Position numbers and translations under genes: made by a program. Source: JBEPVZ01 sp041690695 (GTDB taxonomy: Bacteria > Patescibacteriota > Microgenomatia > Daviesbacterales > UBA10151). From it: a stretch of 15,671 bases of DNA. Position 1 is the first letter of the stretch; every line of letters starts with the position of its first letter. Positions 1-6,155 of the stretch are shown in pieces. The stretch covers positions 1-15,671 of the forward strand of contig JBEPVZ010000022.1 of assembly GCA_041690695.1 (NCBI GenBank), in the 5' to 3' direction. The notes beneath the pieces were generated by a model. It was not told the DNA's origin. It did not search any database and saw only the letters and a program-made list of their open reading frames with translations.

Positions 1-388
1 CGTTGGACTGGTTCTATTTAATGGTCAACAAGCATCGGCACGTGATTCAAGACGTAGAGCAGATATTGACGCGATGGTCCAGGCTCTTGAGGGTACTTAT
101 GTTCCAAATTCTGGCACGTACACTGGCATAACCTTTACGATGTTTGCTAACAATGTTATTCCGACGGATGTTTGTGGACAGAATTATATTGAAAAGTCTT
201 CAGCAGCTTCGAATGCAATTCTACCTAATGTTGATCCTGTTGCTGCACCATGGGCGGCTTGTACGGCTAATCCAGCTGGCTGGACTACTATTAGTGCTGC
301 GGCTCCAGTTAATAATTCAAAGGCTTGGACCCTATGTGCTCATTTAGAAACTTCTAATACGGTATATTGTAGATCCAATTCAAGATAA
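1..388 (+). CDS. Type IV pilin (GspG/PilA-like), 5' end cut off by window edge
   Basis: This is the 3' part of a pilin gene. Reading begins in frame at base 2 (VGLVLFNGQQASARDSRRR) and runs to TAA at 386-388. Bases 1-55 are identical to 987-1041 of the third pilin gene, so the missing 5' end almost certainly encoded a similar prepilin leader and N-terminal helix. What is visible is the end of the hydrophobic helix, the amphipathic segment with the RDSRRRADID motif, a variable Cys-containing globular domain, and a C-terminal signature (WTLCA.LE, YCRSNSR) shared with the next three genes. The Met at base 74 is internal, not the start. The next pilin ATG follows the stop after one base. Role by family: a subunit or minor subunit of a type IV pilus, inserted in the cytoplasmic membrane and assembled after prepilin peptidase cleavage. 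Which paralogue is the major pilin cannot be told. Confidence 0.88.
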   Translation, partial: VGLVLFNGQQASARDSRRRADIDAMVQALEGTYVPNSGTYTGITFTMFANNVIPTDVCGQNYIEKSSAASNAILPNVDPVAAPWAACTANPAGWTTISAAAPVNNSKAWTLCAHLETSNTVYCRSNSR

Positions 389-389
389 T

Positions 390-890
390 ATGACAAACTT
401 ACAATCTAAACATACTGACATATCAAGTAAGAAGAGTTTGAATTTTAAAGGATTCACCTTAATTGAGTTATTGGTTGTTATCGCAATCATCGCAATCCTA
501 GCGGTCATCGGTTTAACTGTTTTCTCAGGTCAGCAAAGAGCTGCTCGAGATGGTCGACGACGATCTGATATTCAGGCAATCGCTGCTGCCATGGAGGCGA
601 ATTATAATAATGGTACTGGTTTATATCCTTCCCCTTTAACTGGTGTAATGTTTACAAGTCAGACTGAGCCAGTTGATCCAATTGCTGGTTCTTTAACTTG
701 TCGAGGTGTCAATGGTGCTGGTGTGACCGCTTGTAATTATTGTTATACTGTTGCATCAGGAACTCTTAATTGTCCAGGTAGTCCAATTGTTTTTGATGCG
801 ACTGTTCCAACGGCTGCAGGGAAGACTTACACGTTTTGTGCCGAACTAGAAAACCAGGTTGCCGATTATTGTCTATCTAATCAAAGATAA
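390..890 (+). CDS. Type IV prepilin (GspG/PilA-like), tandem paralogue 2
   Basis: A 166-residue prepilin. A basic leader of 21 residues ends in K-G, followed by the class III cleavage context G|FTLIELLVVIAIIAIL with Glu at +5. The hydrophobic helix leads into GQQRAARDGRRRSDIQAI, the same layout as its neighbours. The C-terminal domain has several Cys residues (TCRG, ACNYC, NCPG) and ends with the shared signature YTFCAELE, YCLSNQR. By family it is processed by prepilin peptidase (PilD), embedded in the membrane, and polymerised into a pilus fibre by the PilB/PilC/PilMNO machine. The gene starts one base after the stop of the preceding pilin and is followed by another pilin ATG after one base, so the three are surely co-transcribed. 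No good Shine-Dalgarno sequence is seen, so re-initiation is likely. The leader is longer than that of paralogue 3 (14 residues). Confidence 0.9.
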   Translation: MTNLQSKHTDISSKKSLNFKGFTLIELLVVIAIIAILAVIGLTVFSGQQRAARDGRRRSDIQAIAAAMEANYNNGTGLYPSPLTGVMFTSQTEPVDPIAGSLTCRGVNGAGVTACNYCYTVASGTLNCPGSPIVFDATVPTAAGKTYTFCAELENQVADYCLSNQR

Positions 891-891
891 A

Positions 892-1389
892 ATGAATAAA
901 AATATGAACAAATTAAATAAAAATAATAAAGGGTTTACCTTAATTGAGTTATTGGTTGTTATCGCGATCATCGCAATCTTAGCGATCGTTGGACTGGTTC
1001 TATTTAATGGTCAACAAGCATCGGCACGTGATTCAAGACGTCGAGCAGATATCGACTCAATAGTCCAAGCTTTAGAAGGTAATTATAATCCGACTACAGG
1101 TCAATATGCTGTTTTAGCAGCCAATCAATTTGCTGGTAATGTAATTCCGACAGATACTTGTGGAGATCAGTATGCTGTCGCCTCTTCAGCAGTAGTTGGA
1201 GCTGCGATACCAACTGTTCCGACAGCTTGGACTAACTGTGTGGTTGCGACTCCTCTTCCTACTACTCCCGGTGGTTACCAAATTGTTAGTATTACTCAGC
1301 CAGTAGCTCTCGCTAGGGTCTGGACTGTTTGCGCACGATTGGAAAGTGGAGCTGGTGTAAATGTCTACTGTCGCTCCAACTCAAGATAA
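892..1389 (+). CDS. Type IV prepilin (GspG/PilA-like), tandem paralogue 3
   Basis: A 165-residue prepilin. I chose ATG 892, one base after the stop of the preceding gene. The frame is open to an ATG at 859 that overlaps the preceding coding region, but those extra residues (MPIIVYLIKDK) are an unlikely leader. ATG 904 is also possible. The Asn/Lys-rich leader ends at Gly14, then G|FTLIELLVVIAIIAIL with Glu+5, the helix, GQQASARDSRRRADID, a variable domain, and the terminal signature WTVCARLE, YCRSNSR. Bases 937-984 differ at only two positions from 456-503 of paralogue 2, and 987-1041 equal bases 1-55 of paralogue 1, while the 3' halves have diverged strongly. This pattern suggests recent duplication or gene conversion of the N-terminal part. 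Function as for the other pilins: a membrane-anchored subunit of the pilus assembled by the PilMNO platform encoded downstream. Confidence 0.9.
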   Translation: MNKNMNKLNKNNKGFTLIELLVVIAIIAILAIVGLVLFNGQQASARDSRRRADIDSIVQALEGNYNPTTGQYAVLAANQFAGNVIPTDTCGDQYAVASSAVVGAAIPTVPTAWTNCVVATPLPTTPGGYQIVSITQPVALARVWTVCARLESGAGVNVYCRSNSR

Positions 1390-1412
1390 TTATTTAGTCT
1401 CACTCACAATTT

Positions 1413-1826
1413 ATGGGCGGTAAAGTCCAGTTAACTCTTGTATTAGTCTTCATGTTAGGTTTATCTGGTATTGGTGTTTTCTTCTACCTTGGTCAAGAGG
1501 CCTCCATTAGAGATATTAGACGACAAGGCGATATTAATTCAATCGCTTTAACGATGGAAGTTCATTACGATGATGTGACTGGTAAATATACTCCTCTTCA
1601 GATTAAGCAATTTTCGACTGGCATTCCTCAAGATCCTATTTCGGGTGCTCAATGTCAATCTAAGCCAGACTCTTCTTCACCTTTAACAATGTGTCACTAT
1701 TGTGTTGGTGCCTATAGTAACGATTGCACAGTTGTGGCACCAGGAATTCCTTCAGGTGGTAGTTCATGGAGTGTCTGTGCGGCTTTAGAAAAAGGTGGAA
1801 CTTATTGTCGGTACAGCTCACGCTAG
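1413..1826 (+). CDS. Pilin-like protein lacking prepilin leader and Glu5
   Basis: A 137-residue protein clearly related to the three preceding pilins: GQEASIRDIRRQGDINSI corresponds to their GQQASARDSRRRADIDSI, and it ends with WSVCAALE, TYCRYSSR. An ungapped alignment counted back from GQ.AS puts Met1 on the Gly(-1) of the cleavage site and Gln6 on the invariant Glu+5. The protein therefore begins where mature pilins begin and has no class III signal. The first 26 residues still form a hydrophobic helix (KVQLTLVLVFMLGLSGIGVFFYL). A stop lies in frame at 1395-1397, so no longer start exists. It may be an unprocessed membrane-anchored protein, a specialised subunit comparable in lacking Glu5 to GspK tip pseudopilins, or a decaying copy. 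The open frame and intact C-terminal signature argue against simple decay. It is 23 nt downstream of the previous stop, without a clear Shine-Dalgarno sequence. Confidence 0.8.
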   Translation: MGGKVQLTLVLVFMLGLSGIGVFFYLGQEASIRDIRRQGDINSIALTMEVHYDDVTGKYTPLQIKQFSTGIPQDPISGAQCQSKPDSSSPLTMCHYCVGAYSNDCTVVAPGIPSGGSSWSVCAALEKGGTYCRYSSR

Positions 1827-1837
1827 TTTATTTCCTT

Positions 1838-1856
1838 AGCCCCGCTTAGTGGGGTT
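1838..1856 (+). other. GC-rich hairpin between pilin genes
   Basis: AGCCCC (1838-1843) can pair with GGGGTT (1851-1856; four G-C pairs, one A-T, one G-U) around a 7-nt loop. It follows the leaderless pilin and precedes the GspG-like pilin at 1891. No U-run follows on either strand, so it is not a standard intrinsic terminator. It could be an mRNA processing or stability element, or a weak terminator. Confidence 0.3.
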
Positions 1857-1884
1857 GACTCCTTAACACCTTCTTTAGTACATT
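1855..1884 (+). promoter_or_regulatory. Possible promoter for pilin at 1891
   Basis: TTGACT (1855-1860) matches the -35 consensus at 5 of 6 positions. TACATT (1879-1884) matches the -10 at 4 of 6, with an 18-nt spacer. Initiation would fall at about 1891, the A of the start codon, giving a leaderless mRNA. The -35 overlaps the 3' arm of the hairpin at 1838-1856. The match is modest and the call is inference. Confidence 0.25.
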
Positions 1885-1890
1885 TAATGT

Positions 1891-2364
1891 ATGTCTGCCA
1901 CAAAGGGTTTTACCTTAATCGAACTCATGGTCGCGATTGCGATTATGGCAGTCGTCTTCGGAGTGATTATCACCTCAAGCTCAGCTGTTAAACAAGGTAG
2001 CCGTGATACGACTCGTAAATCAGATTTAGCCAAGATTCAAACTGCTCTTGAAGAGTATCATGCAGATCAGATAAGTTATCCATCAGGAACTCTCAGTTCA
2101 GGTGACTCTATCTCAAGTGGCGGGCATACTTATCTTTCAAGTATCCCGGCTGATCCTTCCCAGGGAACCGCTACTCCCTATTGTTATACGGCATTTAAAG
2201 CTGATGGAGTAACCACCGGTTGTGATAATACTGATCCCTCTCAAGCTAATCATTGTCAAAGTTATGGGGTTTATGCCCAGCTTGAAAACCCACCAACTAG
2301 TCCCCCTCCACCCAGTTATTCTTGCGGTGGTAATACCTATAATTATTCAGTCGGACCACAATAA
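1891..2364 (+). CDS. Type IV prepilin, GspG-like
   Basis: A 157-residue prepilin with a short leader MSATKG|FTLIELMVAIAIMAVVFGV: cleavage after Gly6, Glu at +5. The helix is followed by SRDTTRKSDLAKIQTALEEYHADQISYPSG, the usual GspG/PilA pattern of a DL..I..AL..Y segment leading into a Tyr-Pro turn, then IPADPSQG..YCYTA. The C-terminus keeps a relic of the neighbours' signature (VYAQLE) but then has a Pro-rich stretch (PPTSPPPPSYSC). It is more diverged from paralogues 1-4 than they are from each other. The preceding 64-nt gap with a hairpin and promoter-like motifs suggests it may open a second transcript comprising the minor pilins that follow. Role: pilus subunit in the cytoplasmic membrane. 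Assignment to the prepilin family is firm; major versus minor status is open. Confidence 0.9.
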   Translation: MSATKGFTLIELMVAIAIMAVVFGVIITSSSAVKQGSRDTTRKSDLAKIQTALEEYHADQISYPSGTLSSGDSISSGGHTYLSSIPADPSQGTATPYCYTAFKADGVTTGCDNTDPSQANHCQSYGVYAQLENPPTSPPPPSYSCGGNTYNYSVGPQ

Positions 2365-2375
2365 GTTTAAATGTA

Positions 2376-2873
2376 ATGCCCAAATCTAACTTTCGATCAA
2401 AAATCTGTAATTTCTCTCAACATGGCTTCACCTTAATCGAGGTTTTAGTGGCGATTGGTATTATCGGAGTTTTAGCAGCGGTTGCTATTCCTAATCTCCA
2501 TCGTTTTAGTGATGATAGCTCGCTCAGTAATACTACCCAAGATTTAGTGTCAGCTCTTCGGACCGTCCAAGCTAATGCTCAAAACGGGGTTATTTGTCGG
2601 GATGGTCAACCGGCTACTACTTGGGAGCTAGCTATTAGTTCGACCGACTATGCTACAACCTGTATAGATACAACGGGCAGTACGACCGGTTCACCGGTGA
2701 CTTTTCCAGTGGGACTAACTCTTAGTCCAGCCTGTACCTTTAGTTTTAGTGGTTACCTAATTACCAGTAGTTGTGGTTCTTTAACTCCATCTCAGGTACT
2801 GACTTTAACAAAAGGCTCAAATACGAGTACTATTAAGATAGATCAAGGAGGATCAATTAGTGCTGGGAATTAA
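2376..2873 (+). CDS. Minor prepilin, GspH/FimT-like
   Basis: A 165-residue prepilin. A 17-residue leader ends QHG|FTLIEVLVAIGIIGVLAAVAIPNL, with Glu+5 and the AIPNL that often follows the helix in GspH/FimT proteins. Then come the LVSALRTVQANAQNGVICRDG segment typical of FimT (R..A...N) and a beta-rich C-terminal domain ending STIKIDQGGSISAGN, resembling the terminal strand of FimT/GspH. By family it is one of the low-abundance pilins that prime fibre assembly, together with GspI-, GspJ- and GspK-like partners, which here are the next three genes. Its 3' end contains a perfect Shine-Dalgarno sequence serving the next gene, which it overlaps by 14 bp, so expression of the two is probably coupled. 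Confidence 0.82.
   Translation: MPKSNFRSKICNFSQHGFTLIEVLVAIGIIGVLAAVAIPNLHRFSDDSSLSNTTQDLVSALRTVQANAQNGVICRDGQPATTWELAISSTDYATTCIDTTGSTTGSPVTFPVGLTLSPACTFSFSGYLITSSCGSLTPSQVLTLTKGSNTSTIKIDQGGSISAGN
2845..2851 (+). promoter_or_regulatory. Strong Shine-Dalgarno sequence for GTG start at 2860
   Basis: AAGGAGG at 2845-2851, eight bases before the GTG at 2860 and inside the end of the GspH/FimT-like gene. It is a near-perfect complement of the canonical 16S rRNA 3' end. It decides the GTG start of the following gene, which has no usable ATG before its prepilin motif. Confidence 0.85.
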
Positions 2874-3357
2874 AGGTCAATCATTACTTGAATTAACTAT
2901 CGCCTTAGGAGCAACCGTGGCAATTGTTAGTGCTTTGGCAATTATTACAACCAAGGGTTTACAAAATAGCCAATTTGCTCAAAATCAAGTTACGGCCACC
3001 CAGTTAGCCCAAGAAGCTATTGACCAGGTCAGGAGTATTAAAGCGACCAATGGAGCTATTTGTGTGTCGGATGTCCCGCATAGTTGGAATGACTATATCT
3101 GGAGCCAAACCGGAACCGCAACTTATTCAATTCGTACAACCGGGACTTGTGGGGCTGTTATTCCCTTACCCTATTTAGCTTCAATCAGCACTCCTGAAGC
3201 AGTCCCTAATACCATCTTTGAGAGATCTATAATTATTGAAGATGTCTCATCTTCCTCACCCGATCCTAATCTTAAAAAAGCCACGGCCTTAGTCACCTGG
3301 ACTGATGCTCAAGGCTCACACCAATCAACGCTGGTTACTTATTTGGCAAATATCTAA
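2860..3357 (+). CDS. Minor prepilin, GspI/PilV-like
   Basis: A 165-residue protein starting at GTG 2860, supported by AAGGAGG eight bases upstream. Its short leader MLGIKG precedes |QSLLELTIALGATVAIVSALAII, with Glu at +5 but Gln instead of Phe at +1, which is tolerated among prepilins. After the helix, NSQFAQNQVTATQLAQEAIDQVRSIK matches the GspI/PilV layout, where A..LAQE.ie..R is typical, followed by a beta-rich domain ending KKATALVTWTDAQGSHQSTLVTYLAN, the usual V.W.d..G.....t.vty. end of PilV-like proteins. It overlaps the GspH-like gene by 14 bp and lies two bases before the GspJ-like gene. The inferred role is a minor pilin of the initiating/tip complex. Confidence 0.82.
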   Translation: MLGIKGQSLLELTIALGATVAIVSALAIITTKGLQNSQFAQNQVTATQLAQEAIDQVRSIKATNGAICVSDVPHSWNDYIWSQTGTATYSIRTTGTCGAVIPLPYLASISTPEAVPNTIFERSIIIEDVSSSSPDPNLKKATALVTWTDAQGSHQSTLVTYLANI

Positions 3358-3359
3358 AT

Positions 3360-4073
3360 ATGGATAAATTAAGAAACAAATTACAAATTACAAGTTACAA
3401 AAGGGATCTTTGGTCTTCTCAAAAAGGTTTTTCAATTGTTGAGGCTTTAGTTGTGGCGGCCATTGTTGGAATTATGGGCGTGATTTTAACTGATCTTTTA
3501 TCTCGAACGATTAATGGGGGTAATAAAACTGAGTTACTCAATAACGTTAAACAAAATGGTCAGGTGACTTTAAATAATATGATTGATACGATGCGTCAAT
3601 CAACTAAAGTTGTCTGTGCAGGTACTATTATGGCCAGCTCAGCAAATGTCATTACTATAATAGAAAAAGATGGCCGATACGGTCGGTTTCATTTTTACCC
3701 ACCAACAGCTGGGACTAATGGTTATATTCAGCATGAATTTTTGGTTGATTATAATAATAATTCTTCCCCTCCTGATCCGACCATTGATCCAACTCTGTTT
3801 TGTTCGACTCTTAGCTGGGTTAATTATGGAGGGGGGCCAACAGGTTATATAGAAGATCCTCTTTCTGCTCCAACAACTTTAACTGATACTGATCCCTCGA
3901 CTGGTATCTCAGTCTCTGATTGTGTTTTTACCTGGGCACCTGCTCCAGGAGCTCAAGATGTGGTAAAAGTAGATATGCATATAAAAGCTGGTGTATCGGC
4001 GCCTACAGATTACACTTCGCAAGTTGGTGATGCTAATGGCCTAGAATTTACAACATCAGTTCAACTACAATAA
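3360..4073 (+). CDS. Minor prepilin, GspJ/PilW-like
   Basis: A 237-residue prepilin with an unusually long 23-residue leader, then G|FSIVEALVVAAIVGIMGVIL (Glu at +5). The helix is followed by NNVKQNGQVTLNNMIDTMRQSTKVVC, matching the PilW/GspJ pattern (q.....l...ir.a..v). The large C-terminal domain has sparse Cys residues and an acidic segment near the end. The leader DNA contains a 7-nt tandem repeat (3376-3400), which accounts for its length. It begins two bases after the GspI-like stop, with no Shine-Dalgarno sequence, so translation probably depends on re-initiation. Role: by family, a minor pilin in the initiation complex with the GspH/I/K-like neighbours. Some CPR pilins have adhesive C-terminal domains; nothing here proves that. 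Confidence 0.78.
   Translation: MDKLRNKLQITSYKRDLWSSQKGFSIVEALVVAAIVGIMGVILTDLLSRTINGGNKTELLNNVKQNGQVTLNNMIDTMRQSTKVVCAGTIMASSANVITIIEKDGRYGRFHFYPPTAGTNGYIQHEFLVDYNNNSSPPDPTIDPTLFCSTLSWVNYGGGPTGYIEDPLSAPTTLTDTDPSTGISVSDCVFTWAPAPGAQDVVKVDMHIKAGVSAPTDYTSQVGDANGLEFTTSVQLQ
3376..3400 (+). repeat. Heptanucleotide tandem repeat in minor pilin leader
   Basis: The units ACAAATT (3376-3382), ACAAATT (3383-3389) and ACAAGTT (3390-3396) are followed by a partial ACAA. The repeat lies within the leader codons of the GspJ/PilW-like gene, before the prepilin cleavage site. Seven is not a multiple of three, so loss or gain of one unit would shift the frame. The copy number is low. Confidence 0.7.
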
Positions 4074-4098
4074 TCGGATGGTGAAATAAATAAAAAAT

Positions 4099-4977
4099 AT
4101 GACTAAACTAACTAAACAAAATTCCGAGTCAGGTCAGGCTATTATTATTTTAGTGATGATTATGGTCATAACTTTGGCAATTGGCTTGGGGGTTGTTACT
4201 CGTTCAGTTACTAGCCTATCGAATTCTTCAAAGACAGAAGAGTCCTCAAGAGCTTACTCAGCCTCTCAAGCCGGGCTTGAGCAAGCCATTGAAGTGACTG
4301 AAAATGGAGGTACCTACTCGACAACGACTCTAGATTTAGGTAATCAGGCTTCAGCTTTAACTTACGTTTCCCCAGCCCTGCCTGATGTCGGTCAAGCTTT
4401 AGAATATCCTCCGATTGGCAAAGATACCAACGCTCAGTTTTGGTTAATTAATCCGGATACAACTCCGGTTGGTGATTATCCTCAGGCGGATCCTGTTTAT
4501 TTTTACTTTGGTAACCCGGATCCCAAACCGGGGGCGGTTAAGCCCGCTGTCGAGCTTAGTTTTATCTCACAGTCAATAGGAGGTGGTTATGAAGTTACAA
4601 AGTACTTCTATGATTCAGATTCAAGTCGGAGATTAAATAATGGTTTTAGTACTCCACTGTCTTGTGACGATGATGCATCTAATACGGTTGATACTTCTAA
4701 TCAATCTGGGAGTGTTTTCTATTGTCGACTACCTGGTTTATTTTTTATTGGCCAACCAATCATGATTAGAGCTCGAATATTGTATTCCGATACCCCTCAG
4801 AAATTGGCGTTATCACCTTCTTCTGGTGGCGCTTCACTTCCTGCGCTAGCCCATATTTATAGCTCTGTTGGTATGTCTGGCACCTCTCAACAAAAGCTCC
4901 AAGAGTTTAGACAACCGTACGTCGTCCCACCTTATTTTGACTTTGCGATCTTCTCAGCATCTGATCTGAGTAAATAA
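4099..4977 (+). CDS. PilX/GspK-like minor pilin without Glu5
   Basis: A 292-residue protein. The leader MTKLTKQNSESG is followed by |QAIIILVMIMVITLAIGLGVV, a prepilin-type Gly then a hydrophobic helix, but with Ile rather than Glu at +5. After the helix comes TRSVTSLSNSSKTEESSRAYSASQAGLEQAIE, the typical PilX N-terminal pattern (s.ta...A..A...a.aGle.a). The rest is a large, probably beta-rich domain with two Cys and no family recognised. Lack of Glu5 is a known property of GspK, the tip pseudopilin. Together with the GspH-, GspI- and GspJ-like genes just upstream, this completes a four-protein set like the pseudopilus tip. The protein ends PYFDFAIFSASDLSK. There is a 25-nt gap upstream without a usable Shine-Dalgarno sequence and 132 nt downstream before pilM, so it likely ends the pilin transcript. 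Confidence 0.75.
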   Translation: MTKLTKQNSESGQAIIILVMIMVITLAIGLGVVTRSVTSLSNSSKTEESSRAYSASQAGLEQAIEVTENGGTYSTTTLDLGNQASALTYVSPALPDVGQALEYPPIGKDTNAQFWLINPDTTPVGDYPQADPVYFYFGNPDPKPGAVKPAVELSFISQSIGGGYEVTKYFYDSDSSRRLNNGFSTPLSCDDDASNTVDTSNQSGSVFYCRLPGLFFIGQPIMIRARILYSDTPQKLALSPSSGGASLPALAHIYSSVGMSGTSQQKLQEFRQPYVVPPYFDFAIFSASDLSK

Positions 4978-4987
4978 AGGCCTAAGA

Positions 4988-5009
4988 CTTAAATAGCCGG
5001 CAATTTAAG
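4988..5009 (+). other. AT-rich hairpin after pilin cluster
   Basis: CTTAAAT (4988-4994) and ATTTAAG (5003-5009) form a perfect 7-bp stem around the 8-nt loop AGCCGGCA, eleven bases after the last pilin stop. No U-run follows, so it is at best a weak or factor-assisted terminator. The rest of the 4978-5109 gap holds only the pilM promoter-like motif. Confidence 0.35.
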
Positions 5010-5093
5010 CCTGCTAGATGTCCTTAATCATCAGTCGCTAATATCTATTCCAATATGAATTACATTAACCTCTTGTCGTGAGTATCAAACTAG

Positions 5094-5102
5094 TGTTATC
5101 CT
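5094..5102 (+). promoter_or_regulatory. Candidate extended -10 promoter of pilM
   Basis: TGTTATCCT at 5094-5102 fits an extended -10 (TGn plus TATCCT, 4 of 6). A poor -35-like TTGTCG lies at 5073-5078. Initiation would be at about 5109, immediately before the pilM ATG at 5110. The 132-nt gap from the pilin cluster supports a separate transcription start for pilMNO. Inference only. Confidence 0.35.
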
Positions 5103-5109
5103 AATTTAT

Positions 5110-6153
5110 ATGTCTGCCAAAGGTACGGTTACGGGACTCGATTTAGGTTACTCTTCAATTAAAGCCGTTGTTTTATCACACCACGAAACTCCTCCTAAGT
5201 TGATTAATTTTGGTCAAGTGGCCTCCCCTCAACCTGGTCTGATGTCGGACGCTGATTTAGATTTAGAAGCCATGGCTTCAGCCATTAAAGAGTTGATCTC
5301 CCAACTTAAGCCGCCGACTCGGGAGGTTTCGATCGCTTTGCCCGAATCACATATTTTTACCCGAGTGGTTTATGATTTACCTTATTTAACTGATACCGAA
5401 CTCGCCCAAGCTATCCACTACGCAGCTGAAGAGTTTGTGCCAATGCCAATTACTGAGGTTAATTTAAATTACCAGATTTTGTATCGTTCCCCCGATAAAG
5501 GTCCTAAAAGCAGAACTATTATCTTGGTGGTGGCTTCTCCTAAAAATTTGGTTAATAAATATCTTAAAATTTTAAGCATGGCTGATCTTAAGCCTGTAGC
5601 AATTGAGACTGAGCTGGTGGCGGCTTCAAGGTCACTGGTTAGTTATAATCCCTATTCTCCAACGACGTTGATTATTCAGATGGGTGCAATTGCAACTGAC
5701 TTTGCGGTTGTCTCAGAAGGGTTAATCCTCTTAACTCGCTCGATTGCGACCGGAGGAATTGCTTTGACTAGATCGATCGCTCAAGCTTTCAATTTTGAAC
5801 TTCTTCAAGCGGAAGAGTACAAAAAAGTTTACGGTTTACTTGAAGATCAATTAGAAGGTAAACTCTTTCAAATCTTAAAGCCTATTATTGATATTATCTT
5901 ATCCGAAGCTCACCGAGTTATTCAAAGTCACGAATCTCAAAATCCCCAGCGCCCAGTTAAGCGAGTCGTTTTAACCGGCGGTGGTGCTCAATTGCCAGGC
6001 TTAGTCGTTTATCTAGCGAATACTTTAGGTCTTGAAGCTCAAGAAGCTGATCCTTGGGCAGCTTTAACTAAAGATCCTAACTTGAAACAAAAGTTGATTA
6101 ATCAAGGTTCTTTATATTCGGTGGCAGTTGGGCTGGCCTTGCGGGAGGGCTAA
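5110..6153 (+). CDS. pilM: Type IV pilus assembly protein PilM
   Basis: A 347-residue actin-like protein, close to the usual PilM length. The N-terminal phosphate-1 motif is GLDLGYSSIKAVVL (about residues 9-22). It is followed by typical PilM stretches: EVSIALPESHIFTRVVYDLP, then AIHYAAEEFVPMPITEVNLNYQ with the conserved E..PMP....V. The second half has a phosphate-2-like region (LIIQMGAIATDFAVVSEG, where Gly-Ala replaces the more usual Gly-Ala/Ala-x pattern) and the adenosine motif VVLTGGGAQLPGLVVYLA. By family PilM is cytoplasmic, binds ATP, and recruits the cytoplasmic N-terminus of PilN (motif I.NLIP), linking it to the PilB/PilT motors. That PilN motif is present in the next gene (ISINLIPKE), two bases downstream. 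The pilN Shine-Dalgarno sequence lies in the last codons of pilM. Confidence 0.93.
   Translation: MSAKGTVTGLDLGYSSIKAVVLSHHETPPKLINFGQVASPQPGLMSDADLDLEAMASAIKELISQLKPPTREVSIALPESHIFTRVVYDLPYLTDTELAQAIHYAAEEFVPMPITEVNLNYQILYRSPDKGPKSRTIILVVASPKNLVNKYLKILSMADLKPVAIETELVAASRSLVSYNPYSPTTLIIQMGAIATDFAVVSEGLILLTRSIATGGIALTRSIAQAFNFELLQAEEYKKVYGLLEDQLEGKLFQILKPIIDIILSEAHRVIQSHESQNPQRPVKRVVLTGGGAQLPGLVVYLANTLGLEAQEADPWAALTKDPNLKQKLINQGSLYSVAVGLALREG
6144..6149 (+). promoter_or_regulatory. Shine-Dalgarno sequence of pilN
   Basis: GGAGGG at 6144-6149, inside the end of pilM and six bases before ATG 6156. It supports the pilN start and coupled translation with pilM. Confidence 0.7.
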
Positions 6154-6155
6154 AT

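Noticed and set aside
859..891. Earlier ATG for pilin paralogue 3
   Set aside because: It would overlap the preceding pilin by 32 bp and add a non-typical leader; ATG 892 sits directly after the preceding stop.
1838..1856. Intrinsic terminator between pilins
   Set aside because: The hairpin is not followed by a U-run on either strand.
5018..5041. Seven-codon ATG...TAA frame in the gap before pilM, considered as a leader peptide
   Set aside because: Too short, no Shine-Dalgarno sequence, no attenuator-like structure after it, and upstream of the predicted start of the pilM transcript.
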